Shown piece by piece: positions 8,879 to 18,614 of a stretch of DNA of 38,363 nt. A program made the translations under genes and the position numbers. The notes below the pieces were generated by a model. It was not told the DNA's origin, searched no databases, and saw only the letters and a list, made by a program, of their open reading frames with translations. The stretch spans positions 1-38,363 of the forward strand of contig BPTM01000115.1 of the NCBI GenBank assembly GCA_023705945.1. Reading direction: 5' to 3'. The stretch comes from Candidatus Heimdallarchaeota archaeon (GTDB taxonomy: Archaea; Asgardarchaeota; Heimdallarchaeia; Heimdallarchaeales; Heimdallarchaeaceae). Within the stretch, counting starts at the first letter, position 1. Every line of letters begins with the position of its first letter.

Positions 8879-10402
8879 CTATACTTTGGGTCCTGAAGAT
8901 ATTCTCTTCAAAATCATACCTTCTAATACATAGGGAGACAAGTTTGTTGCAAGGTTTAATGCTTCAGTAAGTCTTCCTTCACTATCAGAATATATAGTCA
9001 TTAATTTATCATCCTTCTTGCAGAAATCTCCACCTTTTTTATGAAGATAGGCACCAGCTTTTTTATGGCTTGGAGTTCCCGCAGCATAAGCAACTTTCTT
9101 AACAGCAACATTGGATAGTCTTACAATATAACCATCTTTAGGAGCTAGAACGTCTACGGTGTATTCCCCAACTTCAACTTCTTCTGGTTTAATATTGGGG
9201 TTTCCTCCTTGAACTCCTAGTATTTCTTCCATTTTTGCTTTTGCTTTACCTTTTTTAATGAAGTCAGCAGCTAAGGATGCTCCTTGACCTGCGGTAGCTA
9301 AACCAGCCATTTCGAAAAGAATTCCGGAAAGTTCATTACTTTTCTCGAGTACACTTGTAGGTCCTTTACCAAGTAGAACATTTAATGCTTCTCTTGCTTC
9401 TAAAGCGGGACCTACTGCTTTTCCAAGTGGCTGTTCTCCATAACTCAAAGCAGCTTCTATATGTATTCCGAGTCTTCTTCCTAATTCAGTAGATTCTTGT
9501 GCATATTGAATAGCTTCCTCTCTTGTTGGCATTTTTGATCCTGTTCCAGTAGGAATGTCTAATACAAGGTGATCAACCCCAGTAGATACTTTCTTACTAA
9601 AGATACTTGCTAACATCTGACTGTGTGGATCAATACCGAGAGGTTGTTCAATTTTATGAATTACAATTTCATCTAGAGGTGACAAATCTAAAGTACCTCC
9701 CCAGACAAGCATTCCCCGTACTTTAGGAGCTATTTCTAATATCTCATCGGATGAAAAATTCACATCACATAGAACTTCCATTGTATCAGCTGTTCCGCTT
9801 GGAGATGTGATTGCTCTGGAACTAGTTTTTGGTATCAATAGTCCTGCAGCTGCAATGGTTGGAACAATTATCAGTGAAACTTTGTTTCCAGGAATTCCCC
9901 CAATTGAGTGTTTGTCATACACTGGTTCGTCAAAATCTATAGTTGTTCCAAATTCGGCCATAGATTGGGTCAAAAATTGGATTTCATTCATATCGAGTCC
10001 CTTATAATATTGAGCAAGTGTAAACATGGAGAGCTCTAAATCTGTATATTGACCAACACAGATATCACTAACGATCGATCGAATTTGGCTTTCAGTCCAA
10101 ATTTTCCCAGTTTGCTTATTTTTAACATATTCAAGTGAGTGTGGTCTTTTTCTAGCAAAAACATTTACTTTCTTATTTTCTTTACTCAGTAATTTTGTGA
10201 TTAGTTCCTCAGAGAGACCTATAAAGCCTGGTTCAACAAGAGTCTCTGTAGAAATTACTTCACTCATAACTTCAGAATTTTCGCTCTTAATTTTAACATT
10301 TGCAGAATGTTGAATTTTAAATTTATCTAGCGTCTTTGCATTAACAAATGCTAAAGAACGTTCTATATTAGCATCAATTTTTTGGATTTTTAAATTAGGC
10401 AT
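8879..10402 (-). CDS. deoA: AMP phosphorylase (archaeal thymidine phosphorylase family)
   Basis: 507 aa; 'DKHSIGGIPGNKVSLIIVPTIAAAGL', 'KTSSRAITSPSGTADTMEVL', 'DIPTGTGSKM'; long archaeal N-terminal domain. Confidence 0.93.
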   Translation of the reverse strand: MPNLKIQKIDANIERSLAFVNAKTLDKFKIQHSANVKIKSENSEVMSEVISTETLVEPGFIGLSEELITKLLSKENKKVNVFARKRPHSLEYVKNKQTGKIWTESQIRSIVSDICVGQYTDLELSMFTLAQYYKGLDMNEIQFLTQSMAEFGTTIDFDEPVYDKHSIGGIPGNKVSLIIVPTIAAAGLLIPKTSSRAITSPSGTADTMEVLCDVNFSSDEILEIAPKVRGMLVWGGTLDLSPLDEIVIHKIEQPLGIDPHSQMLASIFSKKVSTGVDHLVLDIPTGTGSKMPTREEAIQYAQESTELGRRLGIHIEAALSYGEQPLGKAVGPALEAREALNVLLGKGPTSVLEKSNELSGILFEMAGLATAGQGASLAADFIKKGKAKAKMEEILGVQGGNPNIKPEEVEVGEYTVDVLAPKDGYIVRLSNVAVKKVAYAAGTPSHKKAGAYLHKKGGDFCKKDDKLMTIYSDSEGRLTEALNLATNLSPYVLEGMILKRISSGPKV

Positions 10403-10568
10403 AATTATCCCTTTCCAATAAAAACTAATTAAAGTAGTTTATAATGTAATTTTCTTTTGGAATAAAAAAAATGTTTTTTTTACTTTTAATGTTTTCGTTT
10501 TTGTTGAAATATTAAAGAAATGGATAAAGCAATGGCATAAAAAATAGAATAAAGAGGAAAGAGAGAGC

Positions 10569-11441
10569 TTATTCTTCTCTTCTAACAATTTTTCTTGCTT
10601 CTAAATATAGTTTAAATCTTTGGAATAAGTGTAATCGTATAGCAACAATTAACGCAACAACCATAAGAAGCAATGGAATCCAGATAACTAAGGTGCTTAT
10701 ATTATATGCTAATCCCCAACCATGCAATCTAGTTAAGGTAAAGTTTACTCCAGCAAAGTATCCTGTTCCATTCACGAAACTTGCTGAATAGAACAATTGA
10801 TCCATTAAACCAGATTCCCTGTCAAAAACAATAGTAATATCAGTCACGTTATTTACTTCAGTTCTGAGTGTATGATTGTAAGTCACTTTCTTATCTTCAA
10901 ATGTCCAGTAAGATTGGTTTACTGCCGTAGAAGTTTCAAGGTAAAAGAAATAACTTTCTTCAGTATAATTAACACCATTTTCATAGAAATCCAAGGATAT
11001 TGGTAGAAAATACTTAAAGACAGCTAAAATCTGAAGACTGGTAGGATCATAACGAGCCATTACATCATTTACATATATCTGACACCAAGATTCAACATTC
11101 GGAAGTTGTAAATAGGGGTCTGTACCAATTTCAAGAATTATAGTATCCCCAGATTTTAGGTTTTTGTCTCCTTCTGCTATATTGAAATTATCAGTTTTTT
11201 CATAGTCTTGTACTTTCCATTTAAGTTTAGCATCTTTTTTTATGCTTGGATCATATGTAACATTGTTAAGGAATACCATATTGAGAGTTTCAGGTGGAAA
11301 AAGTGCTTCATAAATATTCTCTGTTGTTTTTGAGACATTTGAGGTTTGTTGATACATTGCACTTCCTATTGAAGCATTATTAAATACCAGAATCGTGAAA
11401 GTTAAAATAGATAATATTCCGAACACTTTAGCTTTTTTCAT
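10569..11441 (-). CDS. Secreted protein with C-terminal TM anchor, unknown function
   Basis: Signal-like N-terminus 'VFGILSILTFTILVFNNASIGSA'; C-terminal TM 'LVIWIPLLLMVVALIVAIRLHLF'. Confidence 0.75.
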   Translation of the reverse strand: MKKAKVFGILSILTFTILVFNNASIGSAMYQQTSNVSKTTENIYEALFPPETLNMVFLNNVTYDPSIKKDAKLKWKVQDYEKTDNFNIAEGDKNLKSGDTIILEIGTDPYLQLPNVESWCQIYVNDVMARYDPTSLQILAVFKYFLPISLDFYENGVNYTEESYFFYLETSTAVNQSYWTFEDKKVTYNHTLRTEVNNVTDITIVFDRESGLMDQLFYSASFVNGTGYFAGVNFTLTRLHGWGLAYNISTLVIWIPLLLMVVALIVAIRLHLFQRFKLYLEARKIVRREE

Positions 11442-11534
11442 ATATATCCCAATTTCCTTTTTATATTCTCGTTTTATCGTTCATTAACACACATTTTAAA
11501 AGATTGTGGTTAATCCTCTTTCTATTCTGGATTT

Positions 11535-12254
11535 TCACGGTTTTACAGTGAAATATAACCTCTTATTATTCTTTCCTCTATTTTCTGATTTAATTGAAAC
11601 AAACTCACCGACTTCATTTGTATTAGCTACATGTACTCCTCCGTCTGCTTGCATATCCACTCCTTTTATCTCAACAATTCTGAGTGTTTTGACACTCTCT
11701 GGAATCAAATTCACTTTCGTTCTAATTAAATCAGGAATTTTCAGAGCTTCTTCACGTTTCATATAGGTAACAGAAACAGGGTGATCTCCAGCTAGAATTT
11801 TATTAATTTCTGTCACGATTTTCTCGACTCTTTCTTGTCTTAAATGATCAATTTCAAAATCCACTCTACTTTTTTCTGGAGAAATATTCCCACCAGTGAC
11901 CATAGAACCATATTTTTTGAATAATATTCCAGATAAAGCATGAAGAGCAGTATGCATCCTCATTTGTCTATATCGTGTCTCCCAATTTAATGAACAAGAA
12001 ACTTTCTGGTATAACAAACTCTTCTGCGGGGTTGGTGAGAGTTTATGTAACACCTTACCTCCTTTAAAATATGCTTCTATCATATCATATTTCTCGCCTG
12101 AAGTTGTTTCTAGACGGCCTGTATCGCTCTGTAAGCCACCTCCACGGTAAGCAAAAGCAGTTTGGTTTAGAACAACAGTGTCATCAACAATTTCTTCGAT
12201 TTTTGCATCAAATTTCTTAATGTAAGAATCATCTTGAAAGAGTAATTTTGTCAT
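11535..12254 (-). CDS. alaX: AlaX-type alanyl-tRNA editing protein
   Basis: 'FAYRGGGLQSDTGRL', 'HTALHALSGIL', 'GVDMQADGGVHVANTNEVG'. Confidence 0.93.
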   Translation of the reverse strand: MTKLLFQDDSYIKKFDAKIEEIVDDTVVLNQTAFAYRGGGLQSDTGRLETTSGEKYDMIEAYFKGGKVLHKLSPTPQKSLLYQKVSCSLNWETRYRQMRMHTALHALSGILFKKYGSMVTGGNISPEKSRVDFEIDHLRQERVEKIVTEINKILAGDHPVSVTYMKREEALKIPDLIRTKVNLIPESVKTLRIVEIKGVDMQADGGVHVANTNEVGEFVSIKSENRGKNNKRLYFTVKP

Positions 12255-12330
12255 AATAAACTTCTAGACAAATGAAATAAAAAATTTTGTGGAAAGAGGA
12301 GTTAGATTTTCGTAAATTAAATTTTTCTGA

Positions 12331-14109
12331 TTACTCAACTATTACATCAATTATATCCAATTTATCAACATCAACTAATCCTTGATCTGTAAGTTTCAAG
12401 TGTGGTATAACAGGTAGTGCAATAAAAGCTAAAGCCATGAAAGGATCAGATATTTTAGGGGTCAATTTTTCTAAAGCCTCTTCTAAACGTTTGAAATCGG
12501 CTATAACTTCTTCATATTTCTTAACACTCATAATTCCAGCAAATTCTAGTGGTAATACTGTATTCTCTTCTTCTGTGACAACAACTAATCCACCACTTGA
12601 GTCTTTTAGTTCCCAAATTGCTTCAATCATCATATTGTAATCTGTACCAACACATATTAGCTGATGGCAATCATGAGCAACCGTACTGGCAATTGCTCCA
12701 TTTTTTATCCCTAAACCCTTTACAAATCCTTTTCCAATATATTGCTCATTCGTATGCCGATTCATTACTATAACTGGTAGAACATCATTATCCAAATCTG
12801 GAACAATAAACTTTTCCATGACTTTTAATTCTGAAACCAAACTTACAGTAATTAGGGAATGCTCATTTACACCTATCGTTCGCACTTTCACCTTCTCTTC
12901 TTCTGGAACCATAAACATAATGTCTGTTAGCTGAGGGATTTCTAAATTGAACATAGTATTGATTACAAATTTGGGATACTTCTCATCTCTAAACTTCACT
13001 TTAAGTTCTCCTTCCTCGAAATAAATCTGACCATTAATTATGGTAGTGATTAAGTTGAAATCTTTCAAATTATCTACAATAATCAAATCAGCTACTTTAC
13101 CTGGGGCAATAGAACCAATTTCATTATCCAATCCTAAATGAGTAGCAGGATTAATGGTGAGCATTTGAAGAACTGTCATAGGGTCCATACCAGAGTTGAC
13201 AGATAATCTAAAAGAATAATCAAGATGACCTTTATCAAATAAATCAACAGGATTCCGGTCATCTGATGCAATCATTATGTTTCTAGTGTCAATTTCCATT
13301 TCTTTTAATTCATGAACTACATTCGATAAATCCTTAGCAAATGAACCTTCTCTCAGTTGTATTTTCATTCCTAAACGTAATTTTTCAAGAACTTCTTCTC
13401 CGCTAGATGCTTCATGATCAGAAGATATTCCAGCAGCAATGTAAGCTTGCAATTCTTTTCCTCTTAGTAAAGGAGCATGTCCTTCAATTAACTTCCCAGC
13501 ACTTTTTGCAGCATCAATTTTTGCTAAGACTTCTTTATCGGTAAACAAAACACCGGGATAGTTCATCATCTCTGCTAATGCAAAAATATCTTCTCGTTCC
13601 ATTAATTTTGCAATAGCTGCTGAATTCAGTTCTGCCCCAGAAGTTTCAAATCCTGGCAAAGACGGAACACATGAAGGAGCTTCAACTAGAAATCGAATAG
13701 GTGACTTTTTAGCTTGCTTTAGGAAAACTTCCAGTCCTTGAACTCCAGCTACATTGACAAGCTCATGGGGATCAATAACACAAGTAGTTGTTCCATGAGG
13801 AATAACAGCCCTTGAAAATTGTGTTATAGATAACATAGAAGATTCTACATGAATATGAGATTCAATCAAACCAGGGCATACTATTTTCCCTTCTAAATTG
13901 ATTATTCTAGTCTTTTTGCCTTCAAAATTAGATGTGTCTTTTCCTACATGACTAATATAACCTGCTGTTATAGCAACATCAGATTCAAGTATCTCCTTGG
14001 TTAAAACATTGGCTACTAACCCACCCCTAAGTATCATATCAGCTTTAGTTTTTCCTAAGGCAATCTCGATTTTTGCTTTCGTATTCATCGAAGAAACCAA
14101 TAACAACAA
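12331..14109 (-). CDS. ade: Adenine deaminase
   Basis: 'VCPGLIESHIHVESSMLSITQFSRAVIPHGTTTCVIDPHELVNV', 'LIEGHAPLLRGKELQAYIAAGISSDHE', 'IASDDRNPVDLFDKGHLDY'. Confidence 0.95.
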   Translation of the reverse strand: MLLLVSSMNTKAKIEIALGKTKADMILRGGLVANVLTKEILESDVAITAGYISHVGKDTSNFEGKKTRIINLEGKIVCPGLIESHIHVESSMLSITQFSRAVIPHGTTTCVIDPHELVNVAGVQGLEVFLKQAKKSPIRFLVEAPSCVPSLPGFETSGAELNSAAIAKLMEREDIFALAEMMNYPGVLFTDKEVLAKIDAAKSAGKLIEGHAPLLRGKELQAYIAAGISSDHEASSGEEVLEKLRLGMKIQLREGSFAKDLSNVVHELKEMEIDTRNIMIASDDRNPVDLFDKGHLDYSFRLSVNSGMDPMTVLQMLTINPATHLGLDNEIGSIAPGKVADLIIVDNLKDFNLITTIINGQIYFEEGELKVKFRDEKYPKFVINTMFNLEIPQLTDIMFMVPEEEKVKVRTIGVNEHSLITVSLVSELKVMEKFIVPDLDNDVLPVIVMNRHTNEQYIGKGFVKGLGIKNGAIASTVAHDCHQLICVGTDYNMMIEAIWELKDSSGGLVVVTEEENTVLPLEFAGIMSVKKYEEVIADFKRLEEALEKLTPKISDPFMALAFIALPVIPHLKLTDQGLVDVDKLDIIDVIVE

Positions 14110-14188
14110 ATCAAAGACACAATATAAACTTTAAGCATCTATTATTAATCAACTTTATAAATGATAACTCTGTTTTAAAATTGTCCAA

Positions 14189-15016
14189 ATGAAAATTGGT
14201 GTCATAACAGATTCAGCTGCAGACTTACCAGAAGAATTAGTGGAGAAGCACAATATTGCTATAATACCACATGTTGTTTATTTTGACAACAAATATTGGA
14301 AGCTTGGTGTTGACATTTCAGTAGATGATTATTATAGTTTAATAAGGAACAGAGATTTAATTCCCCCAACTACAAATCCTGAACCAAACGACTTTGCTGA
14401 AAAATTAAAAGAAGGCTTTGAGCAACACGGTTATGAGCATATTTTCTCTGTTTCTGTTTCAAGTGAACTAAGTGGATCAACCTTTAATGCACATAGAATA
14501 GCTGCTAAAAAATTCACAGGGAAAGTCACAGTCATTGATACACAATCGGCTTCAGGAGTACAAGGGTTAATAATTTTAAAAATATTCGAGCTAAGCGCTA
14601 AAGGCGTAAAAATTGAAGAGATTGAAAAATATGTTAATGATATAAAGAAGAATTATTTCTTAGATGTTGGTTTTCATACATTGGACAACGTCTATAAATC
14701 GGGAAGATTGAAGTCAAAATTTGTTTTGAATTTAACGAAATCAATCAAAATAAAACCAGTAGCTGTAATGGAAAAACCAGGAATTTTGCAATCTACATTA
14801 CCGGGCTTTTTTACAAACAAATCAATGGCTAAACGTCTAATTAGTCTTGCAATAAAGAACGTTAATAAATCTCTTTCATATGATTTGGTAATCTCTCATG
14901 TTGAAAACCAAGAAGGTGTAGATATAATAATTAAGAAACTTTGTAAAAAACTAAAGATTAACAGATATTTTGTTACTCCAGCATCGCCAATAATTGGCAC
15001 ATCAACAGGTATATGA
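14189..15016 (+). CDS. DegV-family (FakB-like, lipid-binding) protein
   Basis: 'ITDSAADLPEELVEKHNIAIIPHVVYF', 'SVSSELSGSTFNAHRIAA', 'VTVIDTQSASGVQGL'. Confidence 0.93.
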   Translation: MKIGVITDSAADLPEELVEKHNIAIIPHVVYFDNKYWKLGVDISVDDYYSLIRNRDLIPPTTNPEPNDFAEKLKEGFEQHGYEHIFSVSVSSELSGSTFNAHRIAAKKFTGKVTVIDTQSASGVQGLIILKIFELSAKGVKIEEIEKYVNDIKKNYFLDVGFHTLDNVYKSGRLKSKFVLNLTKSIKIKPVAVMEKPGILQSTLPGFFTNKSMAKRLISLAIKNVNKSLSYDLVISHVENQEGVDIIIKKLCKKLKINRYFVTPASPIIGTSTGI

Positions 15017-15055
15017 ACTATTATAGTATCTCTTCTTCCTTCTGAATAGAAGCAA

Positions 15056-15898
15056 TCACATTTTTATTTTGTTTAAGTATTTGTTCACTTCTTCAGCTAT
15101 TAATTTCTCTTTTCCTTCTAGTATTCGATGCATCGAAACATCAAGTTGGATGATTTCAGAATCAAGATGATGTGTAAACTCCTTGGATTTTTCTGGATCC
15201 ACGAAGTAATCTTTTTTAGCTACAAAGATGAGCATGGGGATATCGATTTCTTTCTGTCTTCCTATAATGTCATATGAAATAATAAACTCCAAAACATACC
15301 GTCGAAGGCTCCAAGCGTCATTTTTCTTCAAACGTTCCTCTGCCCATGTAACATTTTCTGATTCTTTTTTATTTCGTATTTTTACGTAGAACCTATAGAA
15401 TACAATAATTAATTTTTGTATAAAACTCATAAAAAATGTAGGAATCCAACCTAGGATTGGTAGCCAAAAAGGGGTTCTATAATGGTCTTGGGGGCTGAAA
15501 ACCACCAAAGCGCTTGGTTTCTTACCAGTGCCATCTAACACATAACTAAAAACCATAGCAGCACCAGAACAACTACCTAATAAAATGAAATCTTTGTTTT
15601 TAAGTTTCAGATGATCTATCACTATTTTGAGTTCTTCATTATACTCTTCAACGGTAAAAAGACCTTTCTTGTGTGGTGTAAGAGATTCTCCAAATCCTCG
15701 AGGTTCGTAAATAAAGACGTTGCCATAAGCTCGTGATTCTTTAGCAGCTGTGCTAACACTATCGATAGCATTTAACCATCCTGGGACGAAAATGATATTT
15801 TTTTTTGAATATTCTTCATTTGTACATGGAAACTTTGCGACTCTGATTTTCACATCGGGATCAGTGTGTGTATTTACAATATCTATAGTTTCATTCAT
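15056..15898 (-). CDS. Alpha/beta hydrolase
   Basis: 'IIFVPGWLNAIDS', 'VFIYEPRGFGES', nucleophile elbow-like 'LLGSCSGAAMVFSY', 'MLIFVAKKDYFVDPE', terminal 'MHRIL'. Confidence 0.8.
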   Translation of the reverse strand: MNETIDIVNTHTDPDVKIRVAKFPCTNEEYSKKNIIFVPGWLNAIDSVSTAAKESRAYGNVFIYEPRGFGESLTPHKKGLFTVEEYNEELKIVIDHLKLKNKDFILLGSCSGAAMVFSYVLDGTGKKPSALVVFSPQDHYRTPFWLPILGWIPTFFMSFIQKLIIVFYRFYVKIRNKKESENVTWAEERLKKNDAWSLRRYVLEFIISYDIIGRQKEIDIPMLIFVAKKDYFVDPEKSKEFTHHLDSEIIQLDVSMHRILEGKEKLIAEEVNKYLNKIKM

Positions 15899-15955
15899 TA
15901 ACAGTAAAAAAGCATTCTATAATTTAATTCTTTCTAAAAAAAGAAAAAAAAGAGA

Positions 15956-16639
15956 TTATTTATCAGGATTTTCTTTGTGACAGAGCCACCAATCTAAGCA
16001 TTCTATGGTTTCATCTGCAAGTCTTTCTTTTGCTTTTTCTACGGTTCCTGCTGGGGGAACAATAACGTGATCGCCGAATAGTTCATTTTCTGGCCAATTT
16101 GCTGGCATGGCTACTTCATGTTTGTCAGCTATTTTTAAAGCATTGACTATTCTTAGAATTTCTTTCATATTTCTTCCAATTTCAGCAGGATAGTAGAGTA
16201 TTGTTCTGACGATTCCCTTAGGATCCAAGATGAAAACAGCTCTTACGGTATTGGAAGCTTTAGCATGTAACATACCTAGTTGTCTAGCAACCTCACCATG
16301 GTCTGCAATGATTGGGAATTTTATCTCAACGTCTAAATTTTCTTTAATCCAGTCAACCCATTTAATATGACTAAAAACTTGATCAATGCTTAAACCAATT
16401 AATTCTACATTCAAAGCAGTAAATTCGTCAAAATGTTTCTGAAAGGAAACAAATTCAGTTGTACAAACAGGAGTAAAATCAGCAGGATGGCTAAACAAAA
16501 TCAACCATTTTCCTTTGTAATCATGAGGTAATCTTTTCAGTCCATGAGTTGTATTCACAGCCATCTTTGGAAACATTGTTCCAATTAGAGGTATTTTTCC
16601 AGTTTCTTCATATTCTTTTAGTGACATTTTATTCACCAT
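15956..16639 (-). CDS. Peroxiredoxin (Prx6-like thioredoxin peroxidase)
   Basis: '[22 protein letters not shown]'; C-terminal '[17 protein letters not shown]' with two extra Cys as in archaeal Prx6-type enzymes. Confidence 0.95.
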   Translation of the reverse strand: MVNKMSLKEYEETGKIPLIGTMFPKMAVNTTHGLKRLPHDYKGKWLILFSHPADFTPVCTTEFVSFQKHFDEFTALNVELIGLSIDQVFSHIKWVDWIKENLDVEIKFPIIADHGEVARQLGMLHAKASNTVRAVFILDPKGIVRTILYYPAEIGRNMKEILRIVNALKIADKHEVAMPANWPENELFGDHVIVPPAGTVEKAKERLADETIECLDWWLCHKENPDK

Positions 16640-16737
16640 TTTGACAAAAAGAATATATTTATATAAGTCTTTTCGAATTTCAAAACATGGTGGTTTGAAT
16701 TTCGAACAATGTTATCAGTAAAAATAAAACCTCTAAT

Positions 16738-17142
16738 ATGGCTGTAATTAAAGAATTATTGAGGAATGGGAGAAAATCTTTCGTTGACATCGCTGTTGAA
16801 TTAAATGTTACTGAAACTGCTATTCGTAAAAGAGTCAAGAAGATGGAGAAAGAGGGAATTATTATAAGATATTCCGTTGAGATAAATCCTCGAGAATTAG
16901 GTTTTGGTGTAAAAGCTTTAATTGGTCTCGATACTACTCCTCAAAAATATTTAGCTGTAATTCAGAACCTTAAGAAAAATGACCAGATATTGAGTTTATA
17001 CTCTTCTAGTGGGGATCATATGATAATGATGGAGTGCTGGTTTGAAGATGATGAGAAACTTTATGATTTTCTGGAACAGCTTGAAAAAATAAATGGTATT
17101 ATTGATGTCTGCCCTACAATCATCACTGAGTTGATAAAATAA
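16738..17142 (+). CDS. Lrp/AsnC-family transcriptional regulator
   Basis: HTH 'SFVDIAVELNVTETAIRKRVKKMEKEGIIIRYSVEINPRELGF' plus RAM domain. Confidence 0.93.
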   Translation: MAVIKELLRNGRKSFVDIAVELNVTETAIRKRVKKMEKEGIIIRYSVEINPRELGFGVKALIGLDTTPQKYLAVIQNLKKNDQILSLYSSSGDHMIMMECWFEDDEKLYDFLEQLEKINGIIDVCPTIITELIK

Positions 17143-17154
17143 TTAGACAAGAGA

Positions 17155-17754
17155 TTAATCATACATTATTTCTTCTTTTTTCTTATCTTGTTCTGAAGAA
17201 GATTTCACACGTATGGTTTTTATTACCCCCCATATAACATTGAAACGTGGTACTTTACTAGCATAAACTCTGTAAGGGTAACCATATTTTTTTGACAAAT
17301 AACTATCCTTTTCATAAGATGCCAGAAAGAAAAGTGCAACTGCAATAACGGCAAATATATTCGAAAGGATAGAATTTGCTAGAAATATTAGAGCTAAAGC
17401 TAAAATAACTGTACCCAGTACTATTGGATGCCTTATATATGCAAAAACCAACATATTGCTAAAACTATTCAAATCCTTTGTGCCTTTTCTGTTTACCCAT
17501 CTTCTTTTGGAAGACAGTAATCCTAATAGTATCAGAAGAATACCTAATAGTGTTAAACTGCTTGCAACATGTTGGTAATAAGGGATTGGAGGGTACTGAC
17601 CTAGCGCAAATGACATTCCAAATATCAAGAAGATATATCCAAAAGATAAAATTGCTTCAAATTTGATTCTCCGGTATATTGCAAAAATCAACCATATTAC
17701 CAAGAGTATGGAAAGAAAGCCGGTTACAATCCAAAACCAAGTCGCATTAATCAC
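17155..17754 (-). CDS. ICMT/phospholipid-methyltransferase-like membrane protein
   Basis: C-terminal signature 'YIRHPIVLGTVILALALIF...YEKDSYLSKKYGYPYRVYASKVPRF' and multiple TM helices. Confidence 0.8.
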   Translation of the reverse strand: MINATWFWIVTGFLSILLVIWLIFAIYRRIKFEAILSFGYIFLIFGMSFALGQYPPIPYYQHVASSLTLLGILLILLGLLSSKRRWVNRKGTKDLNSFSNMLVFAYIRHPIVLGTVILALALIFLANSILSNIFAVIAVALFFLASYEKDSYLSKKYGYPYRVYASKVPRFNVIWGVIKTIRVKSSSEQDKKKEEIMYD

Positions 17755-17838
17755 AGAGAAGAATATGCAAATAGTATTATTGAGTGTTTCTATGCGAGGA
17801 AAGAGACAATTTATTAATAGAATAGAAAAAGATAATCA

Positions 17839-18585
17839 ATGATTTCATCAGAAACCTCGATCAAAGCAAAAAATACTGCTTTTTTATTAATACATGGTTT
17901 TACGGGAACACATTATGAAATGGTTCCATTAGAAGAATTCTTAGTTAGCAAAGGATATTATGTTAGCAATATTACGCTACCAGGGCATGAAACTACAATT
18001 GAAGATATGACTAAGACAAAATGGGGAGAGTGGGTGAAGTATGCTCAGAATCAACTAAAAGATCTTTGTAAATATTACGAAAATGTCCTCATATGTGGTT
18101 TATCAATGGGAGGTGCGATTACTCTGTATTTAGGAGCAAACAATCCAGGCATTGCAGGAATTATTACGATAGCTGCCCCATACAAACCAGTAGATTGGCG
18201 AATGTTATTAGTAAGGATTTTGCCTATTCACATTTTCCTTAAAAACAAGAAATATATTGAAACCGGCTGGGAAGATCTAGATTCTTTAGAGAGTCATAAA
18301 TCCTATGGAAAATATCCTTTAAGAAGTATAGCTGAATTACATAAGTTATTAGTAAGAGTGAAAAAACTTGTTCCTAGAATTTCTGTCCCAATTTTGGTGA
18401 TTCAAAGTGAAAATGATCCCAGTATTCCCACAAAATTTCCAAGTTGGATTTATGATAATGTTTCGTCTTCTGACAAGGAATTAGAGTGGATTGAGAAAGG
18501 AGGACATGTGGTAACAAAAGATGCTGGAAGATTCCAATTATTTGGAATAATAGAGAAGTGGTTAGGAAACAAAAAAAGAAACTAA
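17839..18585 (+). CDS. Alpha/beta hydrolase, carboxylesterase/monoacylglycerol lipase-like
   Basis: 'LLIHGFTGTHYEM', 'NITLPGHETTIEDM', 'LICGLSMGGAITLYLG', 'VIQSENDPSIPTKF', 'KGGHVVTKDAG'. Confidence 0.92.
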   Translation: MISSETSIKAKNTAFLLIHGFTGTHYEMVPLEEFLVSKGYYVSNITLPGHETTIEDMTKTKWGEWVKYAQNQLKDLCKYYENVLICGLSMGGAITLYLGANNPGIAGIITIAAPYKPVDWRMLLVRILPIHIFLKNKKYIETGWEDLDSLESHKSYGKYPLRSIAELHKLLVRVKKLVPRISVPILVIQSENDPSIPTKFPSWIYDNVSSSDKELEWIEKGGHVVTKDAGRFQLFGIIEKWLGNKKRN

Positions 18586-18614
18586 GTGCAATAGAAACCC
18601 CGTAACCATACTTT

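Noticed and set aside
11506-11766. 86-aa plus-strand ORF
   Set aside because: Antisense to alaX, which has clear motifs.
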